Assembly (NCBI GenBank): GCA_030681895.1
Contig: JAUXRI010000161.1
Location: forward strand, 1 to 57,021
DNA length: 57,021 nucleotides
Reading direction: 5' to 3'
From: Myxococcales bacterium
GTDB lineage: Bacteria > Myxococcota > Myxococcia > Myxococcales > Myxococcaceae
The notes beneath the pieces were generated by a model. The model worked only from the letters and a program-made list of their open reading frames with translations. It ran no database searches and had not been told where the DNA came from. Position numbers and translations under genes: made by a program. Shown here piece after piece: positions 9,360-18,015 of the stretch (the first letter of the stretch is position 1; every line of letters begins with the position of its first letter).

Positions 9360-10441
9360 AGCGACGACTGCTGTTCGCGATCGCGACCCTGCCGTTGGCG
9401 CTGATCGGGTGGCTCGTCGTGCTCCCCTCGCCCATCGAACCTGCGGCGTGGGATCCGCCAGCGCCCATGCCGATGACCGGCGTGTACGCGCCGAACGAGC
9501 GGCTGAAGCGTGTCGAGTGGTGGGCGAAGCAGCTGGTCGGCCCCGAGGCAATGTTCATCGACCCCGACGGCACCGTCGTGACCGGCCTCAAGGACGGGCG
9601 CATCGTCCGTCTGAAGCCGGGCGTCGATGAGCCGCAGGTGATCGCCGACACGCACGGGCGGCCCCTGGCGCTGGCGAGGCACCCAGACGGCCGCATCATC
9701 ATCTGTGACGCGCATCGCGGGCTGCTCGCGCTCAGTGGAGACAACATCATCGAGGTGCTGGCCTCGGAGTTCGGTGGTGTTCCTTTTCGTTTCACCGACG
9801 ATCTCGCCATCGCGGCCAACGGCGTCATCTTCTTCACCGACGCCTCGGCCCGTCATTCGATCGAGCAGTTCACCGAGGATCTGGTCGAGCACCAGACGAC
9901 GGGCCGCGTGCTCCGCTTCGAACCCGAGACCCGCCGCACCTCGTTGGTGGCCGACGGCTTCAACTTCGCGAACGGCATCGCGCTCTCTCCCGACGAGTCC
10001 TTCCTCGTCGTCGCCGAGACGGGCGCCTACCGGCTGTGGCGCCTCTGGCTCACCGGCCCGAAGCAGGGCGTGAAGGAGCTCTTCGGCGCTCCCCTGCCCG
10101 GCTTCCCCGACAACGTCAGGTTCTCGAAGACACGCGGCGTCTTCTGGGTGGCCATCGGCTCGCCCCGCAACGCGCTGGTCGACTCGCTCGCCCACGCCCC
10201 CTTCGTGCGAGGGCTGATCGCGAAGCTCCCGAAAGCCGTACAGCCCGCGCCTGCACGACATGCCTTCGTCGCCGCGTACGATCTCGAGGGGAAGGTGGTC
10301 GACGCGCTCCAGTACGAGGCGCCCGACAGCTACGCACCGATCGCCAGCGCGCTGGAGCACGACGGCTTTCTCTATCTCGGGAGCTTCGCGCGTGAAGGCG
10401 TCGCCAGGCTGAAGCTCGACCCCATGCCGCCGGCGCCGTAA
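9356..10441 (+). CDS. Strictosidine-synthase/SMP-30-like beta-propeller hydrolase, membrane-anchored or exported
   Basis: A 361-residue protein. One N-terminal hydrophobic helix (about 4-24, after MKRR) acts as signal anchor. The rest is a six-bladed propeller of the strictosidine synthase/SMP-30/gluconolactonase superfamily; the most diagnostic segment is FANGIALSPDESFLVVAETG (about 202-221), with metal-site-type motifs FTDDLAI and DNVRF nearby. Relatives hydrolyse lactones or esters. The start ATG 9356 overlaps the SDR stop (ATGA). Next to a Baeyer-Villiger enzyme, a lactonase or esterase role is attractive but unproven. Confidence 0.85.
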   Translation: MKRRLLFAIATLPLALIGWLVVLPSPIEPAAWDPPAPMPMTGVYAPNERLKRVEWWAKQLVGPEAMFIDPDGTVVTGLKDGRIVRLKPGVDEPQVIADTHGRPLALARHPDGRIIICDAHRGLLALSGDNIIEVLASEFGGVPFRFTDDLAIAANGVIFFTDASARHSIEQFTEDLVEHQTTGRVLRFEPETRRTSLVADGFNFANGIALSPDESFLVVAETGAYRLWRLWLTGPKQGVKELFGAPLPGFPDNVRFSKTRGVFWVAIGSPRNALVDSLAHAPFVRGLIAKLPKAVQPAPARHAFVAAYDLEGKVVDALQYEAPDSYAPIASALEHDGFLYLGSFAREGVARLKLDPMPPAP

Positions 10442-10451
10442 CGTTCGCGAC

Positions 10452-10889
10452 ATGCTCTCGGTCGCGCTCACCCTCGTGCTCGCTCAAGGGACCGTGCGCG
10501 TCGCGGTGCTCGACGTCTCCGCGGCCGATGCGATCTACGAAGACGTTTCTCGCGCGCTGGCCGAGAAGGTGTCTGACGAGCTGCTCAAGAAGGGCTTCCT
10601 GTCGAAGCGCGTCGACGAGTCCGAGGTGCCGATCGACGGCTGCCGCATCGGACCGTGTCTGGGCGTGATCGCGAAGTCGCAGTCGGCCGACGTGTTGGTG
10701 ATCGTCGACGCGGTCGAGGGCGCGAAGGGGACCGTCGAGGTGGTGCTCAGCGCGATGAGGGGTCGCGACGGGCTTCCGCTCGCCGCTGGCAAGTGGACCA
10801 CCACGGCCGAGGGGAAGCAGAACAAGCAGCTCGCGAAGTTCCTCGTCGCCACGCAGAAGGCCGTGGCGAAGAACGTGAGCACGCCATGA
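10452..10889 (+). CDS. Exported hypothetical protein, TolB/FlgO-like N-terminal fold
   Basis: A 145-residue protein with a short signal-like N-terminus (MLSVALTLVLAQG) and then a predicted alternating beta/alpha pattern: VRVAVLDVS, a helix rich in Ala/Glu, a CRIGPC pair (two cysteines six residues apart), SADVLVIVDAVEG, and a helical C-terminus. Myxococcota carry many such proteins that start by computing a 'product of a gene family' like TolB N-terminal domains, but I cannot assign a family with certainty. It lies 10 bases after the hydrolase gene and overlaps the next start by four bases. Confidence 0.75.
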   Translation: MLSVALTLVLAQGTVRVAVLDVSAADAIYEDVSRALAEKVSDELLKKGFLSKRVDESEVPIDGCRIGPCLGVIAKSQSADVLVIVDAVEGAKGTVEVVLSAMRGRDGLPLAAGKWTTTAEGKQNKQLAKFLVATQKAVAKNVSTP

Positions 10890-11113
10890 AGAAGGCGCTC
10901 CTGCTGCTCGCGCTCGCGCGTTGCGCGACGATCAACACCACGGGAATGAGCGAGTCCTGCAAACGCTTGTACGACGCCTGCCTCAACACGTGCCCGGGAG
11001 CGACCGCAGCGGCGCAGACGCACCCGGCCTTCCGAAGCGACAAACCGAGCTGGCAGACCGACGTCGCTTCCTGCACCCTCGACTGCAACGAGCGCGGGCG
11101 AAACTGCAAGTAG
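10886..11113 (+). CDS. Small cysteine-rich exported protein
   Basis: A 75-residue protein not recognised as a known family. A hydrophobic N-terminus (MKKALLLLALARCATIN) ends in LARC, a weak lipobox (Arg before Cys is unusual). Six more cysteines follow (ESC, DAC, NTC, ASC, LDC, RNC), enough for three disulfides in the periplasm. The start overlaps the previous stop (ATGA), which supports it being translated. The function is unknown. Confidence 0.7.
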   Translation: MKKALLLLALARCATINTTGMSESCKRLYDACLNTCPGATAAAQTHPAFRSDKPSWQTDVASCTLDCNERGRNCK

Positions 11114-11139
11114 AGCGGCGACCAGGCCCGGCGCCGACT

Positions 11140-11979
11140 ATGTGGCTGCGCATGCATCGAGTGTGGTGGCTGAGTGCCGTTCTGCTGGTCGCGTGTGTGC
11201 CCGATCACGCGGTTCAGGGGCGCGCCTACGAAGTGCGGGTTCCGAAGTCGTTCGACGGCAAGACGCCGCTCCCGCTCGTGATCATGGCGCACGGCTATGG
11301 CGTCACCGGCCAGGGCCAGGACATCTTCTTTCCCGTCTCGAACCAGGTCGACGCGAAGCAGTTCCTCTACGCGCTCCCCAACGGAACCGTGGACCGGTTT
11401 GGCAAGCGCTTCTGGAACGCGACCGAGGCCTGCTGCAACTCGGGCCGGCTCGAGGTCGACGACGTGGGCTTCTTCCGTGCACTGGTCGACGACATCAAGC
11501 AGCGCTACCCGGTGAAAGAGGGCCACGTCTTCCTCGTGGGCCACAGCAACGGGGCCTTCATGTCGCTGCGGCTCGCGTGTGACGCGAGCGAGGTCTTCGC
11601 GGGCGTGGTGGCCGTGTCGGGCTCGACGTTCGAAGACGCGCTTCGGTGTGGCGCGGGGCAGCCGGTCCCGATCCTCCTCGTGCACGGAGACAAGGACACC
11701 TCGGTGCCGATCGAAGGCAGGCCCGGCGTCTTCCCCGGCGCGAAGGAGACCGGCGCCCGCTTTGCCCGCCGCAACGGCTGCACCGGCACGTGGAGAGACG
11801 GCGAACGACTCGATCTGCTCGGAAACCCCGACACCGAATCGCAGCAGTCGCTCATCGACGGCTGCTCGAAGCCCGGCTCGGTCGAGCTGTGGACGCACGA
11901 AGGCACGGGGCACCTGCCGCTCTACGACACGCGGTGGACCTCGAAGATCATCGACTGGCTCGAGGAGCGTGCACGATGA
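11140..11979 (+). CDS. Lipoprotein esterase of the PHB depolymerase/LpqC family
   Basis: A 279-residue alpha/beta hydrolase. The signal peptide ends in the lipobox LLVAC (Cys near residue 19), so it is probably lipidated. The nucleophile elbow is GHSNG, the acid is the Asp in HGDKDTSVP, and the His is in GTGHLPL near the C-terminus. An oxyanion-type motif MAHGYGVTG and a CC pair (ACCNSG) also match poly-3-hydroxybutyrate depolymerase-like esterases (COG3509). Starts at ATG 11140 or ATG 11152 both leave the signal peptide intact. It is the second hydrolase of the monooxygenase cluster and could act on esters outside the cytoplasm. Confidence 0.88.
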   Translation: MWLRMHRVWWLSAVLLVACVPDHAVQGRAYEVRVPKSFDGKTPLPLVIMAHGYGVTGQGQDIFFPVSNQVDAKQFLYALPNGTVDRFGKRFWNATEACCNSGRLEVDDVGFFRALVDDIKQRYPVKEGHVFLVGHSNGAFMSLRLACDASEVFAGVVAVSGSTFEDALRCGAGQPVPILLVHGDKDTSVPIEGRPGVFPGAKETGARFARRNGCTGTWRDGERLDLLGNPDTESQQSLIDGCSKPGSVELWTHEGTGHLPLYDTRWTSKIIDWLEERAR

Positions 11980-12689
11980 GCCGCGCGATTCTCACGATGC
12001 TCCTCGTCGGTGCTTCCGGTTGCGCGACGGTGGTGCCGATGCAGACGGCCTCGGTGGTGGACAAGGGCCGCTTTCGCGTCGGCGGCCAGCTCTCGGCGGC
12101 GGCGTACTGCGGCGATCTGTCGGGCGGCGTCCTTCTCGGGCTCACGCGGTGCACCGAGTACCCCGACGGCGTTCCCCTCCCTGAGCTCCGCGCCAACGCC
12201 CGCTATGGCCTCGGGTCGCGCTTCGACGTCGGGCTCTCGGCGCAGGCGCAGGGCCAGGTGCTCGCGCCAGAGCGCGTCTTCCAGTTCGGGCTGACCACCG
12301 ACGTGAAGGGCGAGCTGCTTCGCGTCGCGGACGGAGCGATTACCCATGTGGTGTCGACCGGACTGCTCGGTGGCGCCGCGCTCGAGGGCCGCTTCGGTCT
12401 GCCGCTGTGGGCGCAGCTCGAGTGGGGCGTGCCGATGTTCTACGGCGTGCAGCTCGAGCGCTGGGAGTTCGTGCTCGGCCTCTCGCTCAGCCAGCGCATT
12501 GGTTTCTCGAAGCTGGGAACCGCAGCCCCGCTGCCGCCCGTCGACTCTGCGCGGGGAGGCATCACCCTGGGCGTCTTCCGGCGCAACCCGGCGTCGTGGG
12601 CGCTCCAGCTCTCGTACCTGGCCGACCCGACGCGGTTCGCCACCGGTTCGCTGCAGCTGCAGTTCGGCTGGTTCTTCGACCTGGGGTAG
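11976..12689 (+). CDS. Outer-membrane-type hypothetical lipoprotein
   Basis: A 237-residue protein with a lipobox-containing signal peptide (GASGC, Cys near 16). The rest consists of alternating short amphipathic stretches with many Gly, Leu and aromatic residues, ending in LQLQFGWFFDLG, as in outer-membrane beta-barrels that finish in an aromatic residue or near one. No family is recognised. The start overlaps the esterase stop by four bases. A surface or transport role is only a guess from topology. Confidence 0.75.
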   Translation: MSRAILTMLLVGASGCATVVPMQTASVVDKGRFRVGGQLSAAAYCGDLSGGVLLGLTRCTEYPDGVPLPELRANARYGLGSRFDVGLSAQAQGQVLAPERVFQFGLTTDVKGELLRVADGAITHVVSTGLLGGAALEGRFGLPLWAQLEWGVPMFYGVQLERWEFVLGLSLSQRIGFSKLGTAAPLPPVDSARGGITLGVFRRNPASWALQLSYLADPTRFATGSLQLQFGWFFDLG

Positions 12690-12698
12690 ACAGCAGGG

Positions 12699-13295
12699 GT
12701 GAAGAAACTCCTCTTCGTCCTCCTCGCGGGTCTGGTCCTCGCGTTCTTCGTTCGCAACTCACCGCACTTCTCCGTCTTCAGGCTGCAGCAGGGCCTGGCG
12801 TCGGGCGATCTGAACGTCGTCATGACGTACGCCGATCTCAACGCGTTCGCCGAGCTGCCGGTCGACATCACGGTCGCGATGGCCTCGGCCGGCATGAAGG
12901 ACGCGGCGGGGGCGGTCGGCGAGGCGCTGGTGAAGATCTTCGGAGGCGCCGTCGGCGCGACGGTGAAGCAGGTCGGCGGTCAGGTCGCTGCCCAGGAGCT
13001 CCGCAGCCGAATCGAGAAGCGCGATCTGCTCGGCTTGCTCGGCGGGTTCGAGCCGAAGACGGGCTTCGGGTGGTACGGCGGCATTCAGCTGATGGGCGTC
13101 GACGCGGCCATTCTCACGGTCGAGGGCACCTGCCCTTCGCGCGAGACGAAGGGCGAGCGCGCCGAGACCCGCATGGGCATCGATCTGCAGCGCGTGAAGG
13201 GGCCTGTCCTGGGGTTCCCCTCCGACTGGCGGGCGTACGGCGTCGAGGCGAACTCGATGAAGCAGCTGATCAAAGACTGCTCGTTCACGTTCTAG
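12699..13295 (+). CDS. DUF2939-like exported protein
   Basis: A 198-residue protein with one N-terminal hydrophobic helix (MKKLLFVLLAGLVLAFFV) followed by SPHFSVFRLQQGLASGDLN, which resembles the start of DUF2939 proteins (a membrane helix, then a helix describing residues 'pushed through' a short domain). A Gly/Ala-rich middle helix (about 65-105) and a C-terminal beta-rich region with two cysteines follow. The start is GTG 12699. It is the last gene of the nine-gene plus-strand run and is convergent with the next gene, six bases away. The function of the family is unknown. Confidence 0.75.
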   Translation: MKKLLFVLLAGLVLAFFVRNSPHFSVFRLQQGLASGDLNVVMTYADLNAFAELPVDITVAMASAGMKDAAGAVGEALVKIFGGAVGATVKQVGGQVAAQELRSRIEKRDLLGLLGGFEPKTGFGWYGGIQLMGVDAAILTVEGTCPSRETKGERAETRMGIDLQRVKGPVLGFPSDWRAYGVEANSMKQLIKDCSFTF

Positions 13296-13301
13296 CGGCG
13301 G

Positions 13302-14150
13302 CTACTGCTTCGAGAGCCGCATCAGCCCCCGAATCAACCGGCCCAGGCCGACCCCGATGAAGCCCGTCGCGACCACGTAGCGGCCACCCGACCCTGACGA
13401 GGCCGCCGCGTACGACGCGACGGAGACCCCGATGCCGAGGGCGAGGAGCACCGCCCCGATGCCGAAGTCCGCAACCGGGCTGGCGGGCGCCTCGACGGCC
13501 GCGGCTGAGACCGGGCTCCCCGGACTCGAGACGGACTGGGCGATGGCGCTGCGTGCGCCGATCACCAGGGCGAGCACGGAGCCCAGGCCCACCAGACCCA
13601 GCACGCCGGTGAAGTACGGGTACCAGCTCATCACCTCACCGAAGTCGATCACCCGGAGCGTGAACAGCACGCTGGTCAGCGTGCGGAGCGCCGAGCCTGC
13701 GCCCGCGACGAGCGCGACCATCAGCGCCCAGGGCTTCGCCGGGCCACACAGCGTCACCAGGAAGATCAGGAAGACGACGCGCTCCGCCAGCCCGAGCAGC
13801 ATCGACGGCCACGAGATCAGCGACCAGAGGTGAAAGCTGTCTTTCGCGAAGAGCTGGAGCAGCGTGAAGCCCAGGTCGAACAGGGCGCCGATGGCGACGA
13901 GCGCGACGAGCGCCCACGCCAGGGCCGGCCGATCGACCGCGGTCGCGATGAGGATGACGCCAACGGCGAGCACCACCGAGAGCCCCAGCCACAGCAACTG
14001 CTGCGCTGCCTGCGACGCCTCGAAATTCGCCGACGACGAGAAGACCCTCGACATCACCACTGACACCACCCACGCGAAGGCCGAGCCGATGGCGTACCCG
14101 AGCATCAGGTTCGCGCCGCGCAAGGCTGTCGGCTGGTTCGTGATCGTCAT
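13302..14150 (-). CDS. Multi-spanning membrane protein of unknown function
   Basis: About 282 residues with seven or eight hydrophobic helices, two of them after a Ser/Ala/Pro-rich linker (about 210-225). No conserved motif points to a transporter or enzyme family that I recognise. ATG 14150 is preceded directly by an in-frame GTG (14153), and either could be used. It follows fdxA by 45 bases on the same strand, so it may be read through from the complex I operon, but it has no obvious link to it. Confidence 0.75.
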   Translation of the reverse strand: MTITNQPTALRGANLMLGYAIGSAFAWVVSVVMSRVFSSSANFEASQAAQQLLWLGLSVVLAVGVILIATAVDRPALAWALVALVAIGALFDLGFTLLQLFAKDSFHLWSLISWPSMLLGLAERVVFLIFLVTLCGPAKPWALMVALVAGAGSALRTLTSVLFTLRVIDFGEVMSWYPYFTGVLGLVGLGSVLALVIGARSAIAQSVSSPGSPVSAAAVEAPASPVADFGIGAVLLALGIGVSVASYAAASSGSGGRYVVATGFIGVGLGRLIRGLMRLSKQ

Positions 14151-14195
14151 CACGCGATGACCCCACGCGCCGCGGGCACGTGCAAGCTTCGTTCG

Positions 14196-14531
14196 CTACT
14201 TGAACGGTGCCGGGTCGAGCTCGGCGCGCTTGCCCTTGCGGTCCTTGTTGGCCTCGGCGTCGGGCAGCGCGTCCTTCTTCGTCGAGATCTGCGGCCACTC
14301 GGTCGAGTACTTCGCGTTGAGCGCCGTGTACTCAGCCCACTCCGGCGGCAACGAGTCCTCGGTGAAGATGGCCTTGGTCGGGCACACCGGCTCGCACGCA
14401 CCACAGTCGATGCACTCGGTCGGGTGGATCACGAGGAAGTTGGCGCCCTCGTAGAAGCAGTTGACCGGACAGACCTCGACGCAGTCGGTGTACTTGCACT
14501 TGATGCACGGCTCAGCGACGACGTAGGGCAT
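14196..14531 (-). CDS. fdxA: 7Fe ferredoxin FdxA
   Basis: A 111-residue ferredoxin that matches the Azotobacter FdxA type. The first cluster region is [18 protein letters not shown] and the second [17 protein letters not shown], the pattern for one [3Fe-4S] and one [4Fe-4S] cluster. The tail after residue 60 ([16 protein letters not shown]) is also typical of the family, followed by a short Lys/Asp-rich extension. It is the last gene of the kor-nuo operon, 38 bases after the hemerythrin gene. It is therefore a good candidate for the electron carrier between KorAB and the complex I-like enzyme. That role is inferred from position. Confidence 0.95.
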   Translation of the reverse strand: MPYVVAEPCIKCKYTDCVEVCPVNCFYEGANFLVIHPTECIDCGACEPVCPTKAIFTEDSLPPEWAEYTALNAKYSTEWPQISTKKDALPDAEANKDRKGKRAELDPAPFK

Positions 14532-14569
14532 TGGAGATCCTCAAGGTGTGGTGGGTGGGGTGCTTCACG

Positions 14570-15022
14570 TCACTCGCTGTCGCCGTGGACGGACACGATG
14601 TCGTCGCGGAGCACGTCAGGTGACAGACAGGTCTTCTCTTCGTCGGCCATGTCTCGCAGCAGCTCGTCGCCGAAGGTGCGCACCTGTCTGGCCCACGCGG
14701 CAGGGTCACTGACGGGGTCGAGCTCGGCCAGGCGGCTGACGACTTTGCGCTGCTCGGCGTGTTCCTCATCCATCGACTTCACCCGCGCCGCGCCCCACGC
14801 GTCGACCGTCTCGAGGATGGGCCGCAAGATGCGCTCCTCGTGCTCGACGTGCCGAATGAACGTCTGAAGCAGCGCCTGCACCTGCTCCTGCGCGCTCTTG
14901 AGCGCCGACACCTCGCCCAGCGCGACCTGCTCCAGCACGCCGTCGAGCGCTCGAAGCCCGATGCGCAGGCCCTCGTGCTCCACCAGGATGATGCGCCGAA
15001 CCTTGCTGTTCTCGAGTGTCAT
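14570..15022 (-). CDS. Hemerythrin HHE domain protein
   Basis: A 150-residue all-helical protein. Histidines and acidic residues sit at hemerythrin-like positions: VEHEGLRIG in helix 1, FIRHVEHEERILRP in helix 2, MDEEHAEQRKVV in helix 3 and DMADEEKTCLSPD in helix 4. This HHE pattern can bind a di-iron centre that senses or carries oxygen or helps repair iron-sulfur clusters. It lies between nuoN (9 bases) and fdxA (38 bases), inside the electron-transfer operon. Oxygen protection for the kor enzymes is an inference. Confidence 0.85.
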   Translation of the reverse strand: MTLENSKVRRIILVEHEGLRIGLRALDGVLEQVALGEVSALKSAQEQVQALLQTFIRHVEHEERILRPILETVDAWGAARVKSMDEEHAEQRKVVSRLAELDPVSDPAAWARQVRTFGDELLRDMADEEKTCLSPDVLRDDIVSVHGDSE

Positions 15023-15031
15023 GACGGCTCC

Positions 15032-16468
15032 TCAGTGCTTCTGCATGAAGGCGCTGGCAGCCCTCGTGGCTTCGTCCACCAACGGACGCGGCCACAAACC
15101 CAGCCCCACGACAGCCAACAGACAGACGACGATCGACACCTTCACGCCGAGGCCCGCGCGAATGGGCTCGGTCGAGGTGCCCTCGGCCATGAACGTCGAG
15201 CGCGCGACGCTCAGGTAATAGAAGAGCCCCAGAACGGCGACGACCACCGCGAGGATCACGAGGCCTGAGAACCCGGCCCGCCACGCCGCGAGGAAGACGA
15301 AGAGCTTGGCCCAGAAGCCGACGACGAACGGGATGCCTGCGAGCGAGAGCAGAAACACGAGCAGCGCCGCGCCGAGCCAGGGCGAGCGCCTCGAGAGCCC
15401 CGCCAGCATCGACACCTCGTGGCCACCGCTGCTCTGCGCCGCGGCGTGCACCACCAGGAACGCGCCGAGGTTGGTGAAGACGTAGGTGGAGATGAAGAAG
15501 AGCGCCATCGCGAGGCCCTCTTGCGTGTTCGCCGCGATGGCGAGCAACACCGCGCCGATCTGCGCGACGCCCGAGAAGCCGAGCAGCCTGCGCGCGTCGG
15601 TCTGAGGCAGCGCGAAGACGTTGCCCACCACCATGCTGGCGCCCGCGATGACGGCCAGCGCCGGGCCCCACACCGCGACGTGCTGCGCCCAGCCCGAAAG
15701 CATCACCACCGAGAACGCGGCGAGACCACCGGCCTTCGGAGCGACCGACAGGAAGGCGACGAACGGCGTCGGCGCGCCCTGGTACGTGTCGGGCACCCAC
15801 ATGTGGAACGGCACCGCGCCCAGCTTGAAGCCCAGGCCGCCGATCACCATCAACATGCCAGCGGTGTGCAGGGGCGTGAGCTGAGCCGGCAACGCCGACA
15901 GCGCCGTCGAGCCCGTCTCGCCGATGACGAGCGCGAGCCCGAAGAGCGTGAACGCCGAGCTCGCCACACCGGTGACGAAGAGCTTCAAGCCTGCCTCGGG
16001 CCCCAGCTTCGGCTCCGATGCCGGGCCGTCGGTCTTCGCCCACGCGGCCAGCACGTAGAGGGGAATGCCCATCAACTCGAAGGCGACGAGCAGCAGCACC
16101 CAGTCGCGTGCGCCCGGCACCAGCATCATGCCGGTGAGGCTGAAGAGCATCAGCGCGTAGTACTCGGCCTGGCGGCGCGGGGTGCGCTCCTCGAGCCAGT
16201 CGATGCTGCCCATCACGCCGAGCAGGCCCGCGACGAGGAAGAGGCGCTTGAAGAACACGACCCATGCGCCCGACTCGTAGACGCCGTGCGGCACCACGCC
16301 TGAGGTGTCGACGAAGAAGCTCGCCACCAGCACGCTCGCGAGCACGGCCGCCGTCAGCCAGCCGAGCACCCGGCCGGGAATGCGAACGAACGCGTCGAGC
16401 GCGAGGACGACGAGGGCCATCGCCGCCACCGCGAGGTCGAGCGAGAAGACCTGCAGCCAGGCGTTCAT
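15032..16468 (-). CDS. nuoN: NADH-quinone oxidoreductase subunit N
   Basis: A 478-residue antiporter-like membrane subunit of the complex I proton-pumping arm, with about 14 hydrophobic helices. Typical segments are ELMGIPLYVLAAW, FKLGAVPFHMWVPDTYQGAP (helix 7-8 region with the key Lys) and LLGFSGVAQIGA. The frame is open further upstream, but ATG 16468 overlaps the nuoM stop by four bases, as at the other junctions in this operon. Its length is normal for NuoN. Confidence 0.95.
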   Translation of the reverse strand: MNAWLQVFSLDLAVAAMALVVLALDAFVRIPGRVLGWLTAAVLASVLVASFFVDTSGVVPHGVYESGAWVVFFKRLFLVAGLLGVMGSIDWLEERTPRRQAEYYALMLFSLTGMMLVPGARDWVLLLVAFELMGIPLYVLAAWAKTDGPASEPKLGPEAGLKLFVTGVASSAFTLFGLALVIGETGSTALSALPAQLTPLHTAGMLMVIGGLGFKLGAVPFHMWVPDTYQGAPTPFVAFLSVAPKAGGLAAFSVVMLSGWAQHVAVWGPALAVIAGASMVVGNVFALPQTDARRLLGFSGVAQIGAVLLAIAANTQEGLAMALFFISTYVFTNLGAFLVVHAAAQSSGGHEVSMLAGLSRRSPWLGAALLVFLLSLAGIPFVVGFWAKLFVFLAAWRAGFSGLVILAVVVAVLGLFYYLSVARSTFMAEGTSTEPIRAGLGVKVSIVVCLLAVVGLGLWPRPLVDEATRAASAFMQKH

Positions 16469-18015
16469 GGCGTCACCGCCTGAGCGAGCGCGGCGAGCGG
16501 CAGCCGGCCGAGGTAGCCCTGACTGGCGACGTCGATGAAGTCGAGCAGCAGCTTCGGCCAGAAGCCGAACACGACGAGCAGACTGCCGAGCACCAGCGGC
16601 GCCGCCCACTCGGTGCGCTGCACGTCCTGCAGGTGCGCGAACTCGTCGACGGGCGCCGGGCCCCAGAAGATCGTCTTGCAGGCCCGCAGCACGTAGACGG
16701 CCGTGACGAACGCTCCGAGCACGCCGGGAATCGCCCACCACGGGCTCGCGCCCTTCGCAGCGCCCGCGAAGACCATGAACTCGGCGACGAAGCCTGCGGT
16801 GCCGGGCAGGCCCAACGACGACAGACAGGCCAGCGTGAAGAAGCCAGCGACGACGGGCATCACGTGGGCGAAGCCACCCATCTTGGCGATCGTCCTGGTG
16901 TGCGCGCGCTCGTAGACGAGGCCGACGAGGGCGAAGAAGAGGCCCGTCATGATGCCGTGCGCGACCATCTGGTAGACGGCGCCGTTCCAGCCGGCGGCGT
17001 TCATGGTGGCGATGCCCAGCATCACCACGCCCATGTGGCTCACCGACGAGTACGCGACGATGTACTTGAGGTCCTTCTGGCTCGCGGCACAGAGCGCTCC
17101 GTACAGCACGTTGACGACAGCCACCGCGCCGACGATCGGCGCCCACCACGCGGCCGCGTCAGGCACCAGCACCATGCCGATGCGCAGCACGCCGAAGGCT
17201 CCGAGCTTCATCAACACACCGGCGTGGAGCATCGACACGGCCGTCGGGGCCGAGGCGTGACCGTCAGGCGACCAGGTGTGGAACGGGAAGACGCCGGCGA
17301 GCGTGCCGAACCCCAGCCACACCAGCGGGAACACCACGTGCTGCACCGCGATGGGGAACTTCGTCGCCTCGAGCACCTGCATGTCGAAGGTGCGCGCGCC
17401 CGAGTTCGACCAGAGCAGGAACATCGCGACGAGGATCGCCGCCGAGCCCACCAGCAGCATCAGCGTCAGCTTCATCGCGGCGTATTCGCGGCTGCCGACC
17501 TCGAAGCGTTTCCACGTGAAGCCAAACGGGCCGGCTGATGGCACCTTGTGGCTCGAGCCCCAGATGCCGATGAGCAGGTACATCGGCAGGACGGCGATCT
17601 CGTAGAAGAGGAAGAAGATGAACAGGTCTTGCGAGACGAAGACGCCGTACACGCCCGAGACGAGCACCAGCAGCAACAGGAAGAACTCCTTGTCGCGCTT
17701 CGCCACCGACCAGCTCGCCAGGACTCCCGTGACGATGATGACGCCGGTGAGGAGCAACAGCGCCACGCCCCACCCGTCCACCGCGAGCTTCAGGTGAATG
17801 CCGAGCGAGGGCACGAGGGGCACGGTGTCGAGCAGCTGGAGGCCGCCGAGTGCGCGATCGTAAAGCGTCGCGACCCAGATGCTGCCCGCGAGTGAGACGA
17901 CGGCGCCGATCAGCGAAACGACCCGGAGCGCGGTGCGTGAGGTGCCGGGAATGGCCAGCAACACCACTGCCGCGAGCGCCGGAGCTGCCATCGTGAAGGC
18001 GAGCAGGTGGCTCAT
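16465..18015 (-). CDS. nuoM: NADH-quinone oxidoreductase subunit M
   Basis: A 516-residue antiporter-like pump subunit with about 14 membrane helices. Hallmarks are FLFYEIAVLPMYLLIGIWG (with the conserved Glu), VFPFHTWSPDGHASAPTAVS, LKYIVAYSSVSHMGVV and GLPGTAGFVAEFMVF. It overlaps nuoL and nuoN by four bases each, so translation is probably coupled along the membrane arm. Confidence 0.96.
   Translation of the reverse strand: MSHLLAFTMAAPALAAVVLLAIPGTSRTALRVVSLIGAVVSLAGSIWVATLYDRALGGLQLLDTVPLVPSLGIHLKLAVDGWGVALLLLTGVIIVTGVLASWSVAKRDKEFFLLLLVLVSGVYGVFVSQDLFIFFLFYEIAVLPMYLLIGIWGSSHKVPSAGPFGFTWKRFEVGSREYAAMKLTLMLLVGSAAILVAMFLLWSNSGARTFDMQVLEATKFPIAVQHVVFPLVWLGFGTLAGVFPFHTWSPDGHASAPTAVSMLHAGVLMKLGAFGVLRIGMVLVPDAAAWWAPIVGAVAVVNVLYGALCAASQKDLKYIVAYSSVSHMGVVMLGIATMNAAGWNGAVYQMVAHGIMTGLFFALVGLVYERAHTRTIAKMGGFAHVMPVVAGFFTLACLSSLGLPGTAGFVAEFMVFAGAAKGASPWWAIPGVLGAFVTAVYVLRACKTIFWGPAPVDEFAHLQDVQRTEWAAPLVLGSLLVVFGFWPKLLLDFIDVASQGYLGRLPLAALAQAVTP

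Noticed and set aside
7395..9551. A 718-codon minus-strand open frame opposite the BVMO and SDR genes
   Set aside because: No family motif and typical shadow composition; the plus-strand genes have complete catalytic motifs.
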